DNA of 18,063 nt from JAZKAD01 sp040389305 (lineage in GTDB: Bacteria > Pseudomonadota > Alphaproteobacteria > Rickettsiales > Rickettsiaceae): contig JAZKAD010000021.1 in NCBI GenBank assembly GCA_040389305.1, positions 1 to 18,063 of the forward strand, in the 5' to 3' direction. How positions within the stretch are numbered: the stretch's first letter is position 1; every line of letters starts with the position of its first letter. Both the position numbers and the translations under genes were made by a program. The notes beneath the pieces were generated by a model. The model was not told the origin of the DNA. It made no database searches and saw only the letters and a program-made list of their open reading frames with translations. Positions 5,754 through 14,179 of this stretch are shown in pieces.

Positions 5754-8700
5754 TTATAATTTACGCAAAAACATTTCAAACTTTTTATTTGCAAGTATAA
5801 CCATATTCATAGTGACAACATCCTGCGTTTTGAGGTCTGCAATAAAATCAGTGAATATCGAGGCGTTGCTAGCATTTTTAAGGTACCAGTCTTCGCTATC
5901 CTTAATACCCGAAGAATCCTCCAGAATTTTTTGTAATAACCTGCGTTGTTTATCGTATAAATCATCCTTCAAGGCTTGGATTGAAAGCCTATTCCAGTAA
6001 GATTCATCCATTTGTTTTTCAGCACATTTACGAAGCCAATCAATATTAAACCTATAACCTACTTCGAAATAAATTTTTGCAACATCTATATCATGCGCCT
6101 TAGTGCCACCCGCTATAAATAAGATATCAAAGACCGAAACAAGACAATCCATAATAGCCATTGTAGATGCAAATCCTTCGTCTACATTATGTTCTATATA
6201 ATACGCTGTTTTAGCTTCAAATTTATCTTTTGCATCACCGAGCAAGAATTGACCCAAAGTATCGCGCAGGCCTCTCGCTGGTTTTTCATATTGTTCAATA
6301 ACTTCTATAAGATTAATCGGATGGGCTACATTTCGTAAAAACCATGCAATACCACGACGCATAATTTTACCAAGATCAGTAAACATCTCTACGCGAATAT
6401 CCATACTAATCTCTTGGGGCAGCGCCTCGACCTTCTCCCAAATATTATCAAGACCAAAGATTTCGCTAATAATAAAATATGATCTCACCATGTCACAGAG
6501 CTCTGCTCCCGTTTCACGCTGGATTGTCGTAAGCACAGGACCACTAAGCTGATTAACAAGTTTATTGGTTATGATAGTAGCAATAATCTCACGCTTTAAT
6601 TGGTGAGATAGTATCTCTTCTCTAAACTCATCTTGCATACTCTTTGGAAAATAATCCAATAAATATCTTTCAAAATATTTGTCATCAGGTACATTGGATG
6701 GTAGAAGGGCTTTATATATGGACATTTTACTATAAGACAGGAGCACAGAAAGCTCCGGTCTTGTCATATTTTCACCAACTGCACTACGCCTTGAAAGCTC
6801 TGAGTCCGAAGGCAGGAACTCTACCTCTCTATCAAGCAATCCCTTCTCCTCGAGGGAATGAATAAGCCGACTAAACATCTCTACTGTAAAGGCAGAAGAT
6901 TTTTCTGCTATAGTAATTGCCTGAGTTTGATCGAAATTGTCTGCGAGCACTAATTCAGCCACCTGGTCTTTCATGCTAGCTAGCAATTTATTTCTATGCT
7001 CTAGACTTATCTTCCCACTTACAACCGCAGGGTTCATTGCTATTTTAATATTAACTTCATGATCAGAGCAGTCAACTCCCGCAGAATTATCTATAAAATC
7101 AGTATTGATGCGGCCGCCTAATTTTGCAAATTCAATACGCCCGCGCTGAGAGCAGCCAAGGTTACCACCCTCCCCAACTACCCGAGCGCCAAGGTCTTTA
7201 CCAGAAACACGCAAAGCATCATTAGTCTTATCCCCAATCTCAATATTGGGTTCATCAGAAGCTTTAACATATGTTCCGATACCACCATTCCACAAAAGAT
7301 CAGATTTGGCTTTAAGTAGCATATTAATTAAAGCGTCAGGTTCAAATTCTTCTTTGGTAGTACCTAGTAGCTCTTTTATCTCCGCAGTAAGCGTTATAGT
7401 TTTTGAGGAGCGAGAAAAAATCCCACCTCCTTTACTAATTAAACTAGGGTTATATTCTGTCCATTGCGAAGATGGTAAATTAAACAATCTATGTCTTTCC
7501 CAGTAACTTTTTTCAGGATCTGGATTTGGGTCTATAAAAATATGCATATGGTTGAAAGCGGCAATAAGCTTAATTGATTTAGACAGAAGCATGCCATTGC
7601 CAAATACGTCTCCGGACATATCGCCAATTCCCACCACCCTTACTGAATCTTTTTGCACATCAATACCCAAAGATGCAAAATGATCTGCGACAGAAACCCA
7701 TGCACCTCTTGCTGTTATGCCTATTTTTTTATGATCATATCCAGCAGAACCACCAGAAGCAAAAGCATCACCAAGCCAAAAATTATATTCCCGAGATACG
7801 GCATTAGCGTAGTCTGAAAATGTAGCTGTTCCTTTGTCAGCCGCAACTACAAGATATGGGTCATCTCCATCATAAATCACCATGTTACCTGGTTTGATCA
7901 TTTGTCCTTCAACAATGTTATCTGTAAGATCTAGCAAACCTCTGAGGAAAGTTTTATAGCATTCTATCGCGAGCTCCATATATTCTCCGCGCGAGAGTTT
8001 ATCTTGAGAGAATTTGAGGAAAAATCCCCCTTTGGAGCCAGATGGAACTATAACTGCGTTCTTTGTAGTCTGTGCCTTCATTAGACCCAGCACTTCTGTA
8101 CGATAATCTTCCCCGCGATCAGACCAACGAAGCCCCCCTCTAGATACTTTACCAGACCGAAGATGAACGCCTTCAAAATCTCTGCCATATACAAAAATTT
8201 CTGCATAAGGAACGGGATGTGGTAAACCCGGAACTAAGGAAGAATTGAATTTGAATGAAACATAACTTTTATCCTGATAGCAATTCGTTCTAAGTAGAGC
8301 ATCACAAAGAGCTAGCATATATCTTAGCACTTTATCTTCTGGGCTGCTGGTGACATTATTCAGGTATTCCTTTAGAGCCGCTCTATGCAAAGCTTCATTT
8401 TCTGGAGAAGCTTTTTTGGGATTGAACTTTGCATCAAAAAAATCAAGTAAAATTTCGGCATATTTATGATGCTTGACTAATGTTAGCTGGACATAGCCCT
8501 TGCCATAAGAAAATCCTGTTTGATGCAAATATCTAGTCAAAGCCTTGATTACAACGACCTGCCTCCAATTAAGACCCGCGAGAGTAATGAGTTTGCATAA
8601 TGCATCTGGCTGTAAGTCTCTTAAGCGCATACGACGCAATGCTTCTTCGACATTACCTTTTATTTCATCTTGAGGAGAGATACATTCGGATTCCAGATTA

Positions 8701-10397
8701 AATTCGCATATCCACTGCGAATTCTTAAGCTCAAATGCCTGCTCATCAATTGCTTTAAAACCCAAATTCTCTATTAGAGGTAATAGATCTGACAATGACT
8801 CCTTTGCTTCGCTATACATTTTAAGAGAATAATGCGTATCATCAATCACCCTCAAATTAAATGCACAATTAACTTCAGAGTCTAGTTTTTGCAAATACTC
8901 TATGTCAGAAACTGCTTTTGCCGCACTGAACTCCTGCCTATAACCCCCGGGAAAGCTATCTGCATAAAAGGCAAGCTCTCCTGCCTTTTCTGCTCCGTAT
9001 TTTATCGTAAGTTCTTTGAGCACTGAATCTTTCCATAGCGCAGAAATTGCATCTAGCTCACGCTCAATCGAACTCAAATCAATATCGTTATAACTTACCG
9101 TATTTGACACTACTGCTACATAAAGATAACAAAAATTCTTCTGAAAATCCGTGGTATAATCATGCGAGATATCTGCACGGAATTTTTGAGATAAATATTC
9201 TTTGATATTGGCATGCGAATCTGGGGTTAAACGCTCCCTTGGAATAAAAATCAATATATTGATAAAATCTTCTGTAGAACCTTTATGGAGAAATACCCTG
9301 AGTTTTTTTGTAGTTATTGCCGATAGTATATCAAGCGACAAGCAGTATAAAGCTCGCTGGTCGCTTTGGAATAAAATCTCTCTAGGCAAATACTCCAAAA
9401 TAGCGCGTAATTTTTTTGCATTATATCCACCCCCTACAAAACCTGAGTTATTCAATATATATTGAATCTTTTGCCTCAAAATAGGGATGGTAGATGCGAG
9501 CTGGTAATATATCGCAGCGCCGTATAGTCCGCAAAAAACATGCGACTCAGATCCAATATTAATCTGGATATAATCTATAAAACTACTTCTATGGATTGTG
9601 GAAATTTTATTGATTTGTCCTAGAGCAATCTTCTTCTTGAGTTCCTTACCTGAATCTTTATCTGCAAGCCCTAATGTATATAAGTCAGCATTACCTATAG
9701 ATTCAAGAATGTTATTTTTTTTAACCTTGGTATAACTCAAGAAGGTAAAATGATTGTCTTTGAGCCACATAAGAAAAGCGTGTATTTCAGAGTCGTCTTT
9801 CACTTTTTCTGCGACATTATCTAGCTTAGAAATAATAGGCTGCCAGGAAGAGGATGTTAAAGAAACCAAATCTAAAAGATGCGTTATTTCTTCGCTAAGA
9901 CTTGTTGCAAACTCAGAGTTATAAGATCCGTGAATTTCTAAATATATTAATGACTCTTGCTTCGAATCCTCTGCATCAAATCCTAGTAATTTACCTCCCG
10001 AGTCTCTGCTAGATTTTAATACTGGATGTATAAGGAATTTTACTTTCAGATCACGTTTAGATAGCAAGCATTCTAAAGAATCTATGATGAAGGGCTTATC
10101 TGAATTTAAAAGTTTGATTATCAAATAGGGTTTATTCTGGTTACTTTGGTTTTGAGATAAATGGACCTTTTTACCTATGATGTCTTTTTGCTGATAAAAC
10201 TTATAAGCATCTTGCGCTATATTTATAAACGCTTCAATTTTACCTCTAGACAAATAATCTTCTGGTATATAAGCGTAGAATTTTTGTACAAAGGTTTTAA
10301 ATAATTGATCATCGCTGGTTGCAGAGATTTGTTCGAGAATCTCTTTCTGTAACTCGGTATTGCCGCATACAAATTGATCAACTTTTGTTTCTGTCAT
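5754..10397 (-). CDS. gdh: NAD-specific glutamate dehydrogenase, large (about 180 kDa) class
   Basis: This cytoplasmic enzyme oxidatively deaminates L-glutamate with NAD+ to 2-oxoglutarate, ammonium and NADH. That suits a bacterium living on host glutamate. At 1547 aa it belongs to the large bacterial NAD-GDH family (about 1550-1620 aa). The long N-terminal part (about 1-700) carries the ACT-like regulatory regions of the family. The catalytic core starts near residue 750 with GGLRWSDRGEDYRTEVLGLM followed by KAQTTKNAVIVPSGSKGGFF. The nucleotide-binding stretch VVGIGDMSGDVFGNGML is near 919-936, and the helical C-terminal domain runs to the end. I took the ATG at 10397 (MTETKVDQFV); the frame continues to a GTG at 10457, but those 20 residues are hydrophobic and not family-like. 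The frame is intact over 4.6 kb. The PAP2 gene precedes it by 105 bp on the same strand. Confidence 0.93.
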   Translation of the reverse strand: MTETKVDQFVCGNTELQKEILEQISATSDDQLFKTFVQKFYAYIPEDYLSRGKIEAFINIAQDAYKFYQQKDIIGKKVHLSQNQSNQNKPYLIIKLLNSDKPFIIDSLECLLSKRDLKVKFLIHPVLKSSRDSGGKLLGFDAEDSKQESLIYLEIHGSYNSEFATSLSEEITHLLDLVSLTSSSWQPIISKLDNVAEKVKDDSEIHAFLMWLKDNHFTFLSYTKVKKNNILESIGNADLYTLGLADKDSGKELKKKIALGQINKISTIHRSSFIDYIQINIGSESHVFCGLYGAAIYYQLASTIPILRQKIQYILNNSGFVGGGYNAKKLRAILEYLPREILFQSDQRALYCLSLDILSAITTKKLRVFLHKGSTEDFINILIFIPRERLTPDSHANIKEYLSQKFRADISHDYTTDFQKNFCYLYVAVVSNTVSYNDIDLSSIERELDAISALWKDSVLKELTIKYGAEKAGELAFYADSFPGGYRQEFSAAKAVSDIEYLQKLDSEVNCAFNLRVIDDTHYSLKMYSEAKESLSDLLPLIENLGFKAIDEQAFELKNSQWICEFNLESECISPQDEIKGNVEEALRRMRLRDLQPDALCKLITLAGLNWRQVVVIKALTRYLHQTGFSYGKGYVQLTLVKHHKYAEILLDFFDAKFNPKKASPENEALHRAALKEYLNNVTSSPEDKVLRYMLALCDALLRTNCYQDKSYVSFKFNSSLVPGLPHPVPYAEIFVYGRDFEGVHLRSGKVSRGGLRWSDRGEDYRTEVLGLMKAQTTKNAVIVPSGSKGGFFLKFSQDKLSRGEYMELAIECYKTFLRGLLDLTDNIVEGQMIKPGNMVIYDGDDPYLVVAADKGTATFSDYANAVSREYNFWLGDAFASGGSAGYDHKKIGITARGAWVSVADHFASLGIDVQKDSVRVVGIGDMSGDVFGNGMLLSKSIKLIAAFNHMHIFIDPNPDPEKSYWERHRLFNLPSSQWTEYNPSLISKGGGIFSRSSKTITLTAEIKELLGTTKEEFEPDALINMLLKAKSDLLWNGGIGTYVKASDEPNIEIGDKTNDALRVSGKDLGARVVGEGGNLGCSQRGRIEFAKLGGRINTDFIDNSAGVDCSDHEVNIKIAMNPAVVSGKISLEHRNKLLASMKDQVAELVLADNFDQTQAITIAEKSSAFTVEMFSRLIHSLEEKGLLDREVEFLPSDSELSRRSAVGENMTRPELSVLLSYSKMSIYKALLPSNVPDDKYFERYLLDYFPKSMQDEFREEILSHQLKREIIATIITNKLVNQLSGPVLTTIQRETGAELCDMVRSYFIISEIFGLDNIWEKVEALPQEISMDIRVEMFTDLGKIMRRGIAWFLRNVAHPINLIEVIEQYEKPARGLRDTLGQFLLGDAKDKFEAKTAYYIEHNVDEGFASTMAIMDCLVSVFDILFIAGGTKAHDIDVAKIYFEVGYRFNIDWLRKCAEKQMDESYWNRLSIQALKDDLYDKQRRLLQKILEDSSGIKDSEDWYLKNASNASIFTDFIADLKTQDVVTMNMVILANKKFEMFLRKL

Positions 10398-10502
10398 AAT
10401 TCTACCATTCAAAAAATATGCCACATTAAACACATGTAGCAATAATATTAACATCACCTATTGTAGGACACAAGGCTTCTAAGTCCGCCTATTTTAGGTT
10501 GG

Positions 10503-11201
10503 CTACCTTTTTTTACGTGAAGTTACTTTCCTGCCTGTAGGCTTTTTAGGGTTTTTAAATATTTTGCGCCATATAATGAAGCAAATATGATTTGTTAGCA
10601 TAATAAATATTCCGGAAAAAACTACATCACTTAAAAAATGCCCGCCTTGTAGCACTCTACCAAACCCTATAACTGAACCTAGCACTATACCAAACAAAAA
10701 TGTAACGGCTTGATATTGAGGCGGCGTGACATAACTTAGACTAGAAAAATAGTATCCCATAGCAGCATGACCCGAAGAAAAGGAGCAGTTAAGTTCACAT
10801 TCATCGCTAAGACGCAGAGGACCTATAAACGCTTTATTACCTCCAAATTCTAGAACTTGCTTAGGGCGAGCGCGCCCAACATGATTCTTCAGCGCAAAAT
10901 TAACAAGCAGCCCCGGCCCCAAGATAGCTGCAATCAGGAGATATATCGCAATCTTTCCTGACCTATCTTGAGTTTTTTTATAAAAAAATGAGTAAACTAT
11001 ATAAACTAAACAAAATACTCCAAAAACAGTGGTAATGATAGGCACGAGCCTGAAGCACCCTACCACCAAAGGATGATTTTGATATATAAAATCTACGTCA
11101 GAGCGATAAAAATAATTGGTAAATAATATATCTAGCTTTGGAAAGAAAAAGAGTAGCAGCCCAAATGCGGCAAATATACAGAAGATAAAGCGCCTTAGCA
11201 T
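10503..11201 (-). CDS. PAP2-family membrane phosphatase (lipid phosphatase)
   Basis: This 232-aa integral membrane protein has the three PAP2 motifs: Lys-X6-Arg-Pro (KNHVGRARP, near 105-113), Ser-Gly-His (SFSSGH, near 140-145), and Arg-X5-His-X3-Asp (RVLQGGHFLSD, near 182-192). The two catalytic histidines and the aspartate are all present. Hydrophobic helices lie at about 5-22, 50-73, 84-104, 148-158, 164-181 and 192-212, and the C-terminus is strongly basic (KKPTGRKVTSRKKR). Family substrates include phosphatidic acid, undecaprenyl diphosphate, phosphatidylglycerophosphate and lipid A phosphates. The sequence alone does not say which, although a lipid A or undecaprenyl role is common for this layout. 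The start is the ATG at 11201, with GGA about 7 nt upstream; a TTG one codon earlier is also in frame. It diverges from hemC across a 123-bp spacer. Confidence 0.85.
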   Translation of the reverse strand: MLRRFIFCIFAAFGLLLFFFPKLDILFTNYFYRSDVDFIYQNHPLVVGCFRLVPIITTVFGVFCLVYIVYSFFYKKTQDRSGKIAIYLLIAAILGPGLLVNFALKNHVGRARPKQVLEFGGNKAFIGPLRLSDECELNCSFSSGHAAMGYYFSSLSYVTPPQYQAVTFLFGIVLGSVIGFGRVLQGGHFLSDVVFSGIFIMLTNHICFIIWRKIFKNPKKPTGRKVTSRKKR

Positions 11202-11324
11202 CAATTGTTCCAGTAATATTGCTTTTGCTTATTATCGAGATATCAGGCACTTTGTCTAGCAGATCTTGTAGTCTTTAACGAAAGTATATGGTATAAAGAT
11301 CTCTATAAAATTTATGGCAATCAA

Positions 11325-12233
11325 ATGCATATTCGTATAGGGACACGCGCAAGCAGTTTAGCCCTTGCCCAAACCAATCTTTTTATAGGTCAACTGCAGC
11401 AAAAACTATCTTTCACTTATGAAATTATCAAGATCGTAACTTCAGGAGATAAAATCAAAGATAAGCCTTTATATGATATTGGTGGCAAGGCATTATTTTT
11501 AAAAGAAATAGAAGAGGCTCTACTTCGGAATGAAATAGACTGCGCAGTGCATTCAATGAAGGATGTCCCCGGTGAATTACCTCCTCAGTTATGCATAGCA
11601 GCCGTTTTAGAGAGGGCAAATCCATTTGATATATTGATATCTAAAAATGCCAACAATATTATTGACCTTCCTTATCGCGCTAAAATTGCCACTTCCTCCC
11701 CAAGACGTAGGGCTGAGATATTAAGGCTGCGTCCTGATATTATAATCTCAGATATACGCGGCAATATTCAGACCAGGCTAGATAAATGGGAAAATTCAGA
11801 TCTAGACGGCACTATACTCGCGGCAGCTGGTCTTGAGCGCCTCGGATTACTTGATCCTAAATTCTGTCATGTTTTAAGCCCCCAAGAAATGATACCAGCC
11901 GTAGGGCAAGGAGTAATAGGAATAGAAATACGCAAAGGCGACCTCAAAATGGAGGAAGTATGTGCTTATGTACAGCATGCGCCAACATGGCATCTGCTGC
12001 AAGCAGAGCGAGGGTTTTTAGAATATTTAGATGCAAATTGTCGCGTCCCTCTTGCGGCTTTTGCAAGATACAATGACGATATGATAGAAGTGGATTATAT
12101 GCTATCTAGCTTAAGTTCTGAGTGGGATATGGAGTATTACTTTACCACTAATAAGAAAATAGACGTAGATTCTGCCTATAATTGTGGTGCGTCGGCAGCA
12201 GAGGAGCTACAGATGAGAATAAAAACAACCTAA
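11325..12233 (+). CDS. hemC: Porphobilinogen deaminase (hydroxymethylbilane synthase)
   Basis: HemC condenses four porphobilinogens into hydroxymethylbilane in the cytoplasm, on the way to heme. The 302-aa protein carries the family blocks in order: RIGTRASSLALAQ at the N-terminus, VHSMKDVP with the catalytic Asp at residue 80, ATSSPRRRAE near 122-131, RGNIQTRLDK near 145-154, and DANCRVPLAAFA with Cys239, the attachment site of the dipyrromethane cofactor. The start at 11325 (MHIRIGTR) fits the family; an ATG 11 nt earlier is out of frame. The C-terminal third is less conserved, as is usual. TATAAA-like boxes (11292-11297, 11304-11309) lie upstream, but I found no well-spaced -35 match. No other heme genes are adjacent, consistent with dispersed hem genes in Rickettsiales. 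Confidence 0.95.
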   Translation: MHIRIGTRASSLALAQTNLFIGQLQQKLSFTYEIIKIVTSGDKIKDKPLYDIGGKALFLKEIEEALLRNEIDCAVHSMKDVPGELPPQLCIAAVLERANPFDILISKNANNIIDLPYRAKIATSSPRRRAEILRLRPDIIISDIRGNIQTRLDKWENSDLDGTILAAAGLERLGLLDPKFCHVLSPQEMIPAVGQGVIGIEIRKGDLKMEEVCAYVQHAPTWHLLQAERGFLEYLDANCRVPLAAFARYNDDMIEVDYMLSSLSSEWDMEYYFTTNKKIDVDSAYNCGASAAEELQMRIKTT

Positions 12234-12277
12234 TCACTTGAAGTCATTCGCTCTCTAGGTTATGCTCATTTTCAGAT

Positions 12278-12283
12278 TATAAT
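12278..12283 (+). promoter_or_regulatory. Perfect -10 box (TATAAT) immediately before tolC, possibly a leaderless start
   Basis: A consensus TATAAT ends 6 nt before the ATG at 12290, and no Shine-Dalgarno precedes that ATG. If used, transcription would begin at or next to the start codon and give a leaderless or near-leaderless mRNA. I see no good -35 hexamer at 16-18 nt spacing, and TATAAT arises readily in AT-rich DNA, so this is tentative. Confidence 0.3.
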
Positions 12284-12289
12284 TAAACA

Positions 12290-13690
12290 ATGTATATGAA
12301 ATATAAGTATTTATTACTAACGGCAGCTCTGCTTTTTTATTCAAAGCTTGCGTCTGCTGTGACCTTGCAAGAGGCTTTAGCTCTTGCATATAATAATAAC
12401 CAAGATATTCAAGTGGCTAGGCAAGCTTTTATGGGAGAAATCCAAGCAATGCCAGAGGCTTTATCGGGATTTATGCCTCGTATCTCCGCAGACGTAAGCG
12501 CTACAAACCAAAAACAAACTACAGTGGGCCAATATAGTGACAATAGGCCAAGTACAAATAATTCCAGCGGGGTAAATCGTAACATTACTTTAAGACAGCC
12601 GTTATTTAATGGTGGTAGTACAGTTGCCGCAGTTAAAGCTGCTCAGTCTGGCTTCAGAGCTTCTAGGGGCAAACTTTATGCCATTGAACAAGATGCGCTT
12701 TTGAACTCCATAGATGCATATCTTTCTTGTTATGAAGCACAAGAAACATACGCTATTACTAACAGTAGCGTCGAATTCAACAAACAGGTACTAGAAGCTA
12801 CAGAGATCAAATTAAAGTTAGGAGAGGCTACGATCACTGATGTTGCACTTGCTAGAGCTCAATTTGCTAAGTCTCAAGCTGAAAAAGCCAATGCTTTTGC
12901 AAAATTACAATCAGCCAAAGCAGTATCCTCAAAAATGTTTGGCACCGAACTTTCTGATCTTGCATTACCCGAAGTACCCTCTAACCTTCCATCTTCACTA
13001 GACGACTTATTAGTCAAGGCAGAGGCCATGAATCCAAGTTTACAGCAAGCTACTCATGCATTGGCCGCAGTAAAATCCAATGCCGTTGCCGCTAAAGGAG
13101 CGTTGTTACCTAGCGCAGAATTTAGCGCCGCTTTAGGGAGGAGATATAACGGAGAAGAGACAATAACAAATGAATCACAGAGAAGAATTGAATTAAGCGC
13201 NNNNNNNNNNAATTATAGATCATTTACCACAACTTTGGGCGTTCATATTCCAATATTCGATAAAGGTGGAGCAGAATACGCTGCTATTAGAAGGGCTAAT
13301 AGCGCAGCTAGGCAGGCCGCGCATCAACTAGAAAATCAAATGCGTGACGTAAAAGTCAATGCTATTACTGCATGGGAAAGTCACAATGCTTCTAAAATCT
13401 CTATTGCTTTCGCAGATGAAGCGGTAGAAGCATCTACTTTAGCCCTAGATGGAGTAAAGCATGAATACGCCGTTGGATCTAAAACTATTTTGGACATCTT
13501 AGAGGCGGAAACTAAAATGCTTAGTTATCAAATTAATAGTATCACGACAAAGAAAAATTATATCCTTTCAGCCTATAAAATTAAAGCATCTATGGGAGAA
13601 TGTGTAGCTAAAGCCTTGCATCTTCCTGTGAAATATTTTAGGCCCGAGATGGAGTTCCAAAAAGTGAAAGCTAAGATTATAGGATTCTAG
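12290..13690 (+). CDS. tolC: TolC-family outer membrane efflux/secretion channel
   Basis: TolC forms a trimeric outer-membrane barrel with a long periplasmic tunnel, used by RND or ABC pumps and type I secretion. The 466-residue frame begins with a signal peptide (KYKYLLLTAALLFYSKLASA, cut near ASA-VTL). The first repeat follows with VTLQEALALAYNNNQDIQVA and the barrel segment NITLRQPLFNGGSTVAAVKA. The second repeat ends in FTTTLGVHIPIFDKGGAEYA, then the tunnel helices with VGSKTILDILEAETKML. The length matches the family. A run of 10 Ns falls at about codons 304-307, in the second barrel segment; the frame matches on both sides, so the gap is probably close to true size. An ATG at 12296 is an alternative start. 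Its stop is 2 nt before popZ, so the two are very likely co-transcribed. Confidence 0.9.
   Translation: MYMKYKYLLLTAALLFYSKLASAVTLQEALALAYNNNQDIQVARQAFMGEIQAMPEALSGFMPRISADVSATNQKQTTVGQYSDNRPSTNNSSGVNRNITLRQPLFNGGSTVAAVKAAQSGFRASRGKLYAIEQDALLNSIDAYLSCYEAQETYAITNSSVEFNKQVLEATEIKLKLGEATITDVALARAQFAKSQAEKANAFAKLQSAKAVSSKMFGTELSDLALPEVPSNLPSSLDDLLVKAEAMNPSLQQATHALAAVKSNAVAAKGALLPSAEFSAALGRRYNGEETITNESQRRIELSXXXXNYRSFTTTLGVHIPIFDKGGAEYAAIRRANSAARQAAHQLENQMRDVKVNAITAWESHNASKISIAFADEAVEASTLALDGVKHEYAVGSKTILDILEAETKMLSYQINSITTKKNYILSAYKIKASMGECVAKALHLPVKYFRPEMEFQKVKAKIIGF
13201..13210. other. Assembly gap (10 Ns) inside tolC
   Basis: Ten undetermined bases break the second barrel-forming segment of tolC. 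Both sides are in the same reading frame across exactly 10 nt and read as normal TolC sequence (before: ESQRRIELS; after: NYRSFTTTLGV). Any missing stretch would need to keep frame, so a large deletion or an inserted element is less likely but not excluded. Confidence 0.95.
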
Positions 13691-13692
13691 TA

Positions 13693-14163
13693 ATGACAAA
13701 AGAAAAACACGGGACTAGTGAATTATCAGTTGAAGAAATTCTAGAATCCATAAGACATGTGATTCGCGGTCATACCCTCAAACCATCCAGATCGCAAGAT
13801 CTGCAGAGCACAGACATGAACGATGGCGATGATATACTTGAGCTAACAAACGAACATAGCGTAGATAATAAGCGCAGCCCTTCTTTTGAATACTACAACC
13901 CCAAAACAACTAATGTTGAAAAAATTGATTCGTTGATATCTGAGAACATAAAATTGGAGACCTCTGAAATTCTGCAAAACTTTGCTTCTCATTCAGAGCA
14001 TTGCAATTCATCGCCTCCCAAAGATAAGCCCAATAAAACAATTGAAGAATTCGTTGTAGAAATGCTTAAACCAGAGCTAAGTAAGTGGCTTAATTCAAAT
14101 TTACCAACAATTGTACGCGACTTAGTTGAAAAAGAAATCAGTAAATTGAACCCCAAGGGGTAG
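13693..14163 (+). CDS. popZ: Polar organizing protein PopZ (DUF2497)
   Basis: PopZ self-assembles into a polar matrix that anchors ParB-bound origins and recruits cell-cycle proteins in alphaproteobacteria. The 156-aa protein shows the DUF2497 layout: an N-terminal helix LSVEEILESIRHVIRG (about 10-26) that binds partners, a variable acidic linker including DILELTNEH, and a C-terminal oligomerisation block (about 115-153) reading TIEEFVVEMLKPELSKWLNS then LPTIVRDLVEKEISKL. It starts 2 nt after the tolC stop, suggesting translational coupling. The tolC-popZ order is also seen in free-living alphaproteobacteria, where valS usually follows; here the next gene encodes a secreted ankyrin protein. 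The linker is shorter than the long Pro-rich region of the Caulobacter protein. Confidence 0.88.
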   Translation: MTKEKHGTSELSVEEILESIRHVIRGHTLKPSRSQDLQSTDMNDGDDILELTNEHSVDNKRSPSFEYYNPKTTNVEKIDSLISENIKLETSEILQNFASHSEHCNSSPPKDKPNKTIEEFVVEMLKPELSKWLNSNLPTIVRDLVEKEISKLNPKG

Positions 14164-14179
14164 CTCAAGAGGTACATAG

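Noticed and set aside
10398..10457. A hydrophobic N-terminal extension of glutamate dehydrogenase from a GTG, resembling a signal peptide
   Set aside because: The enzyme family is cytoplasmic and starts near the ATG at 10397. The extension is probably translated promoter DNA.
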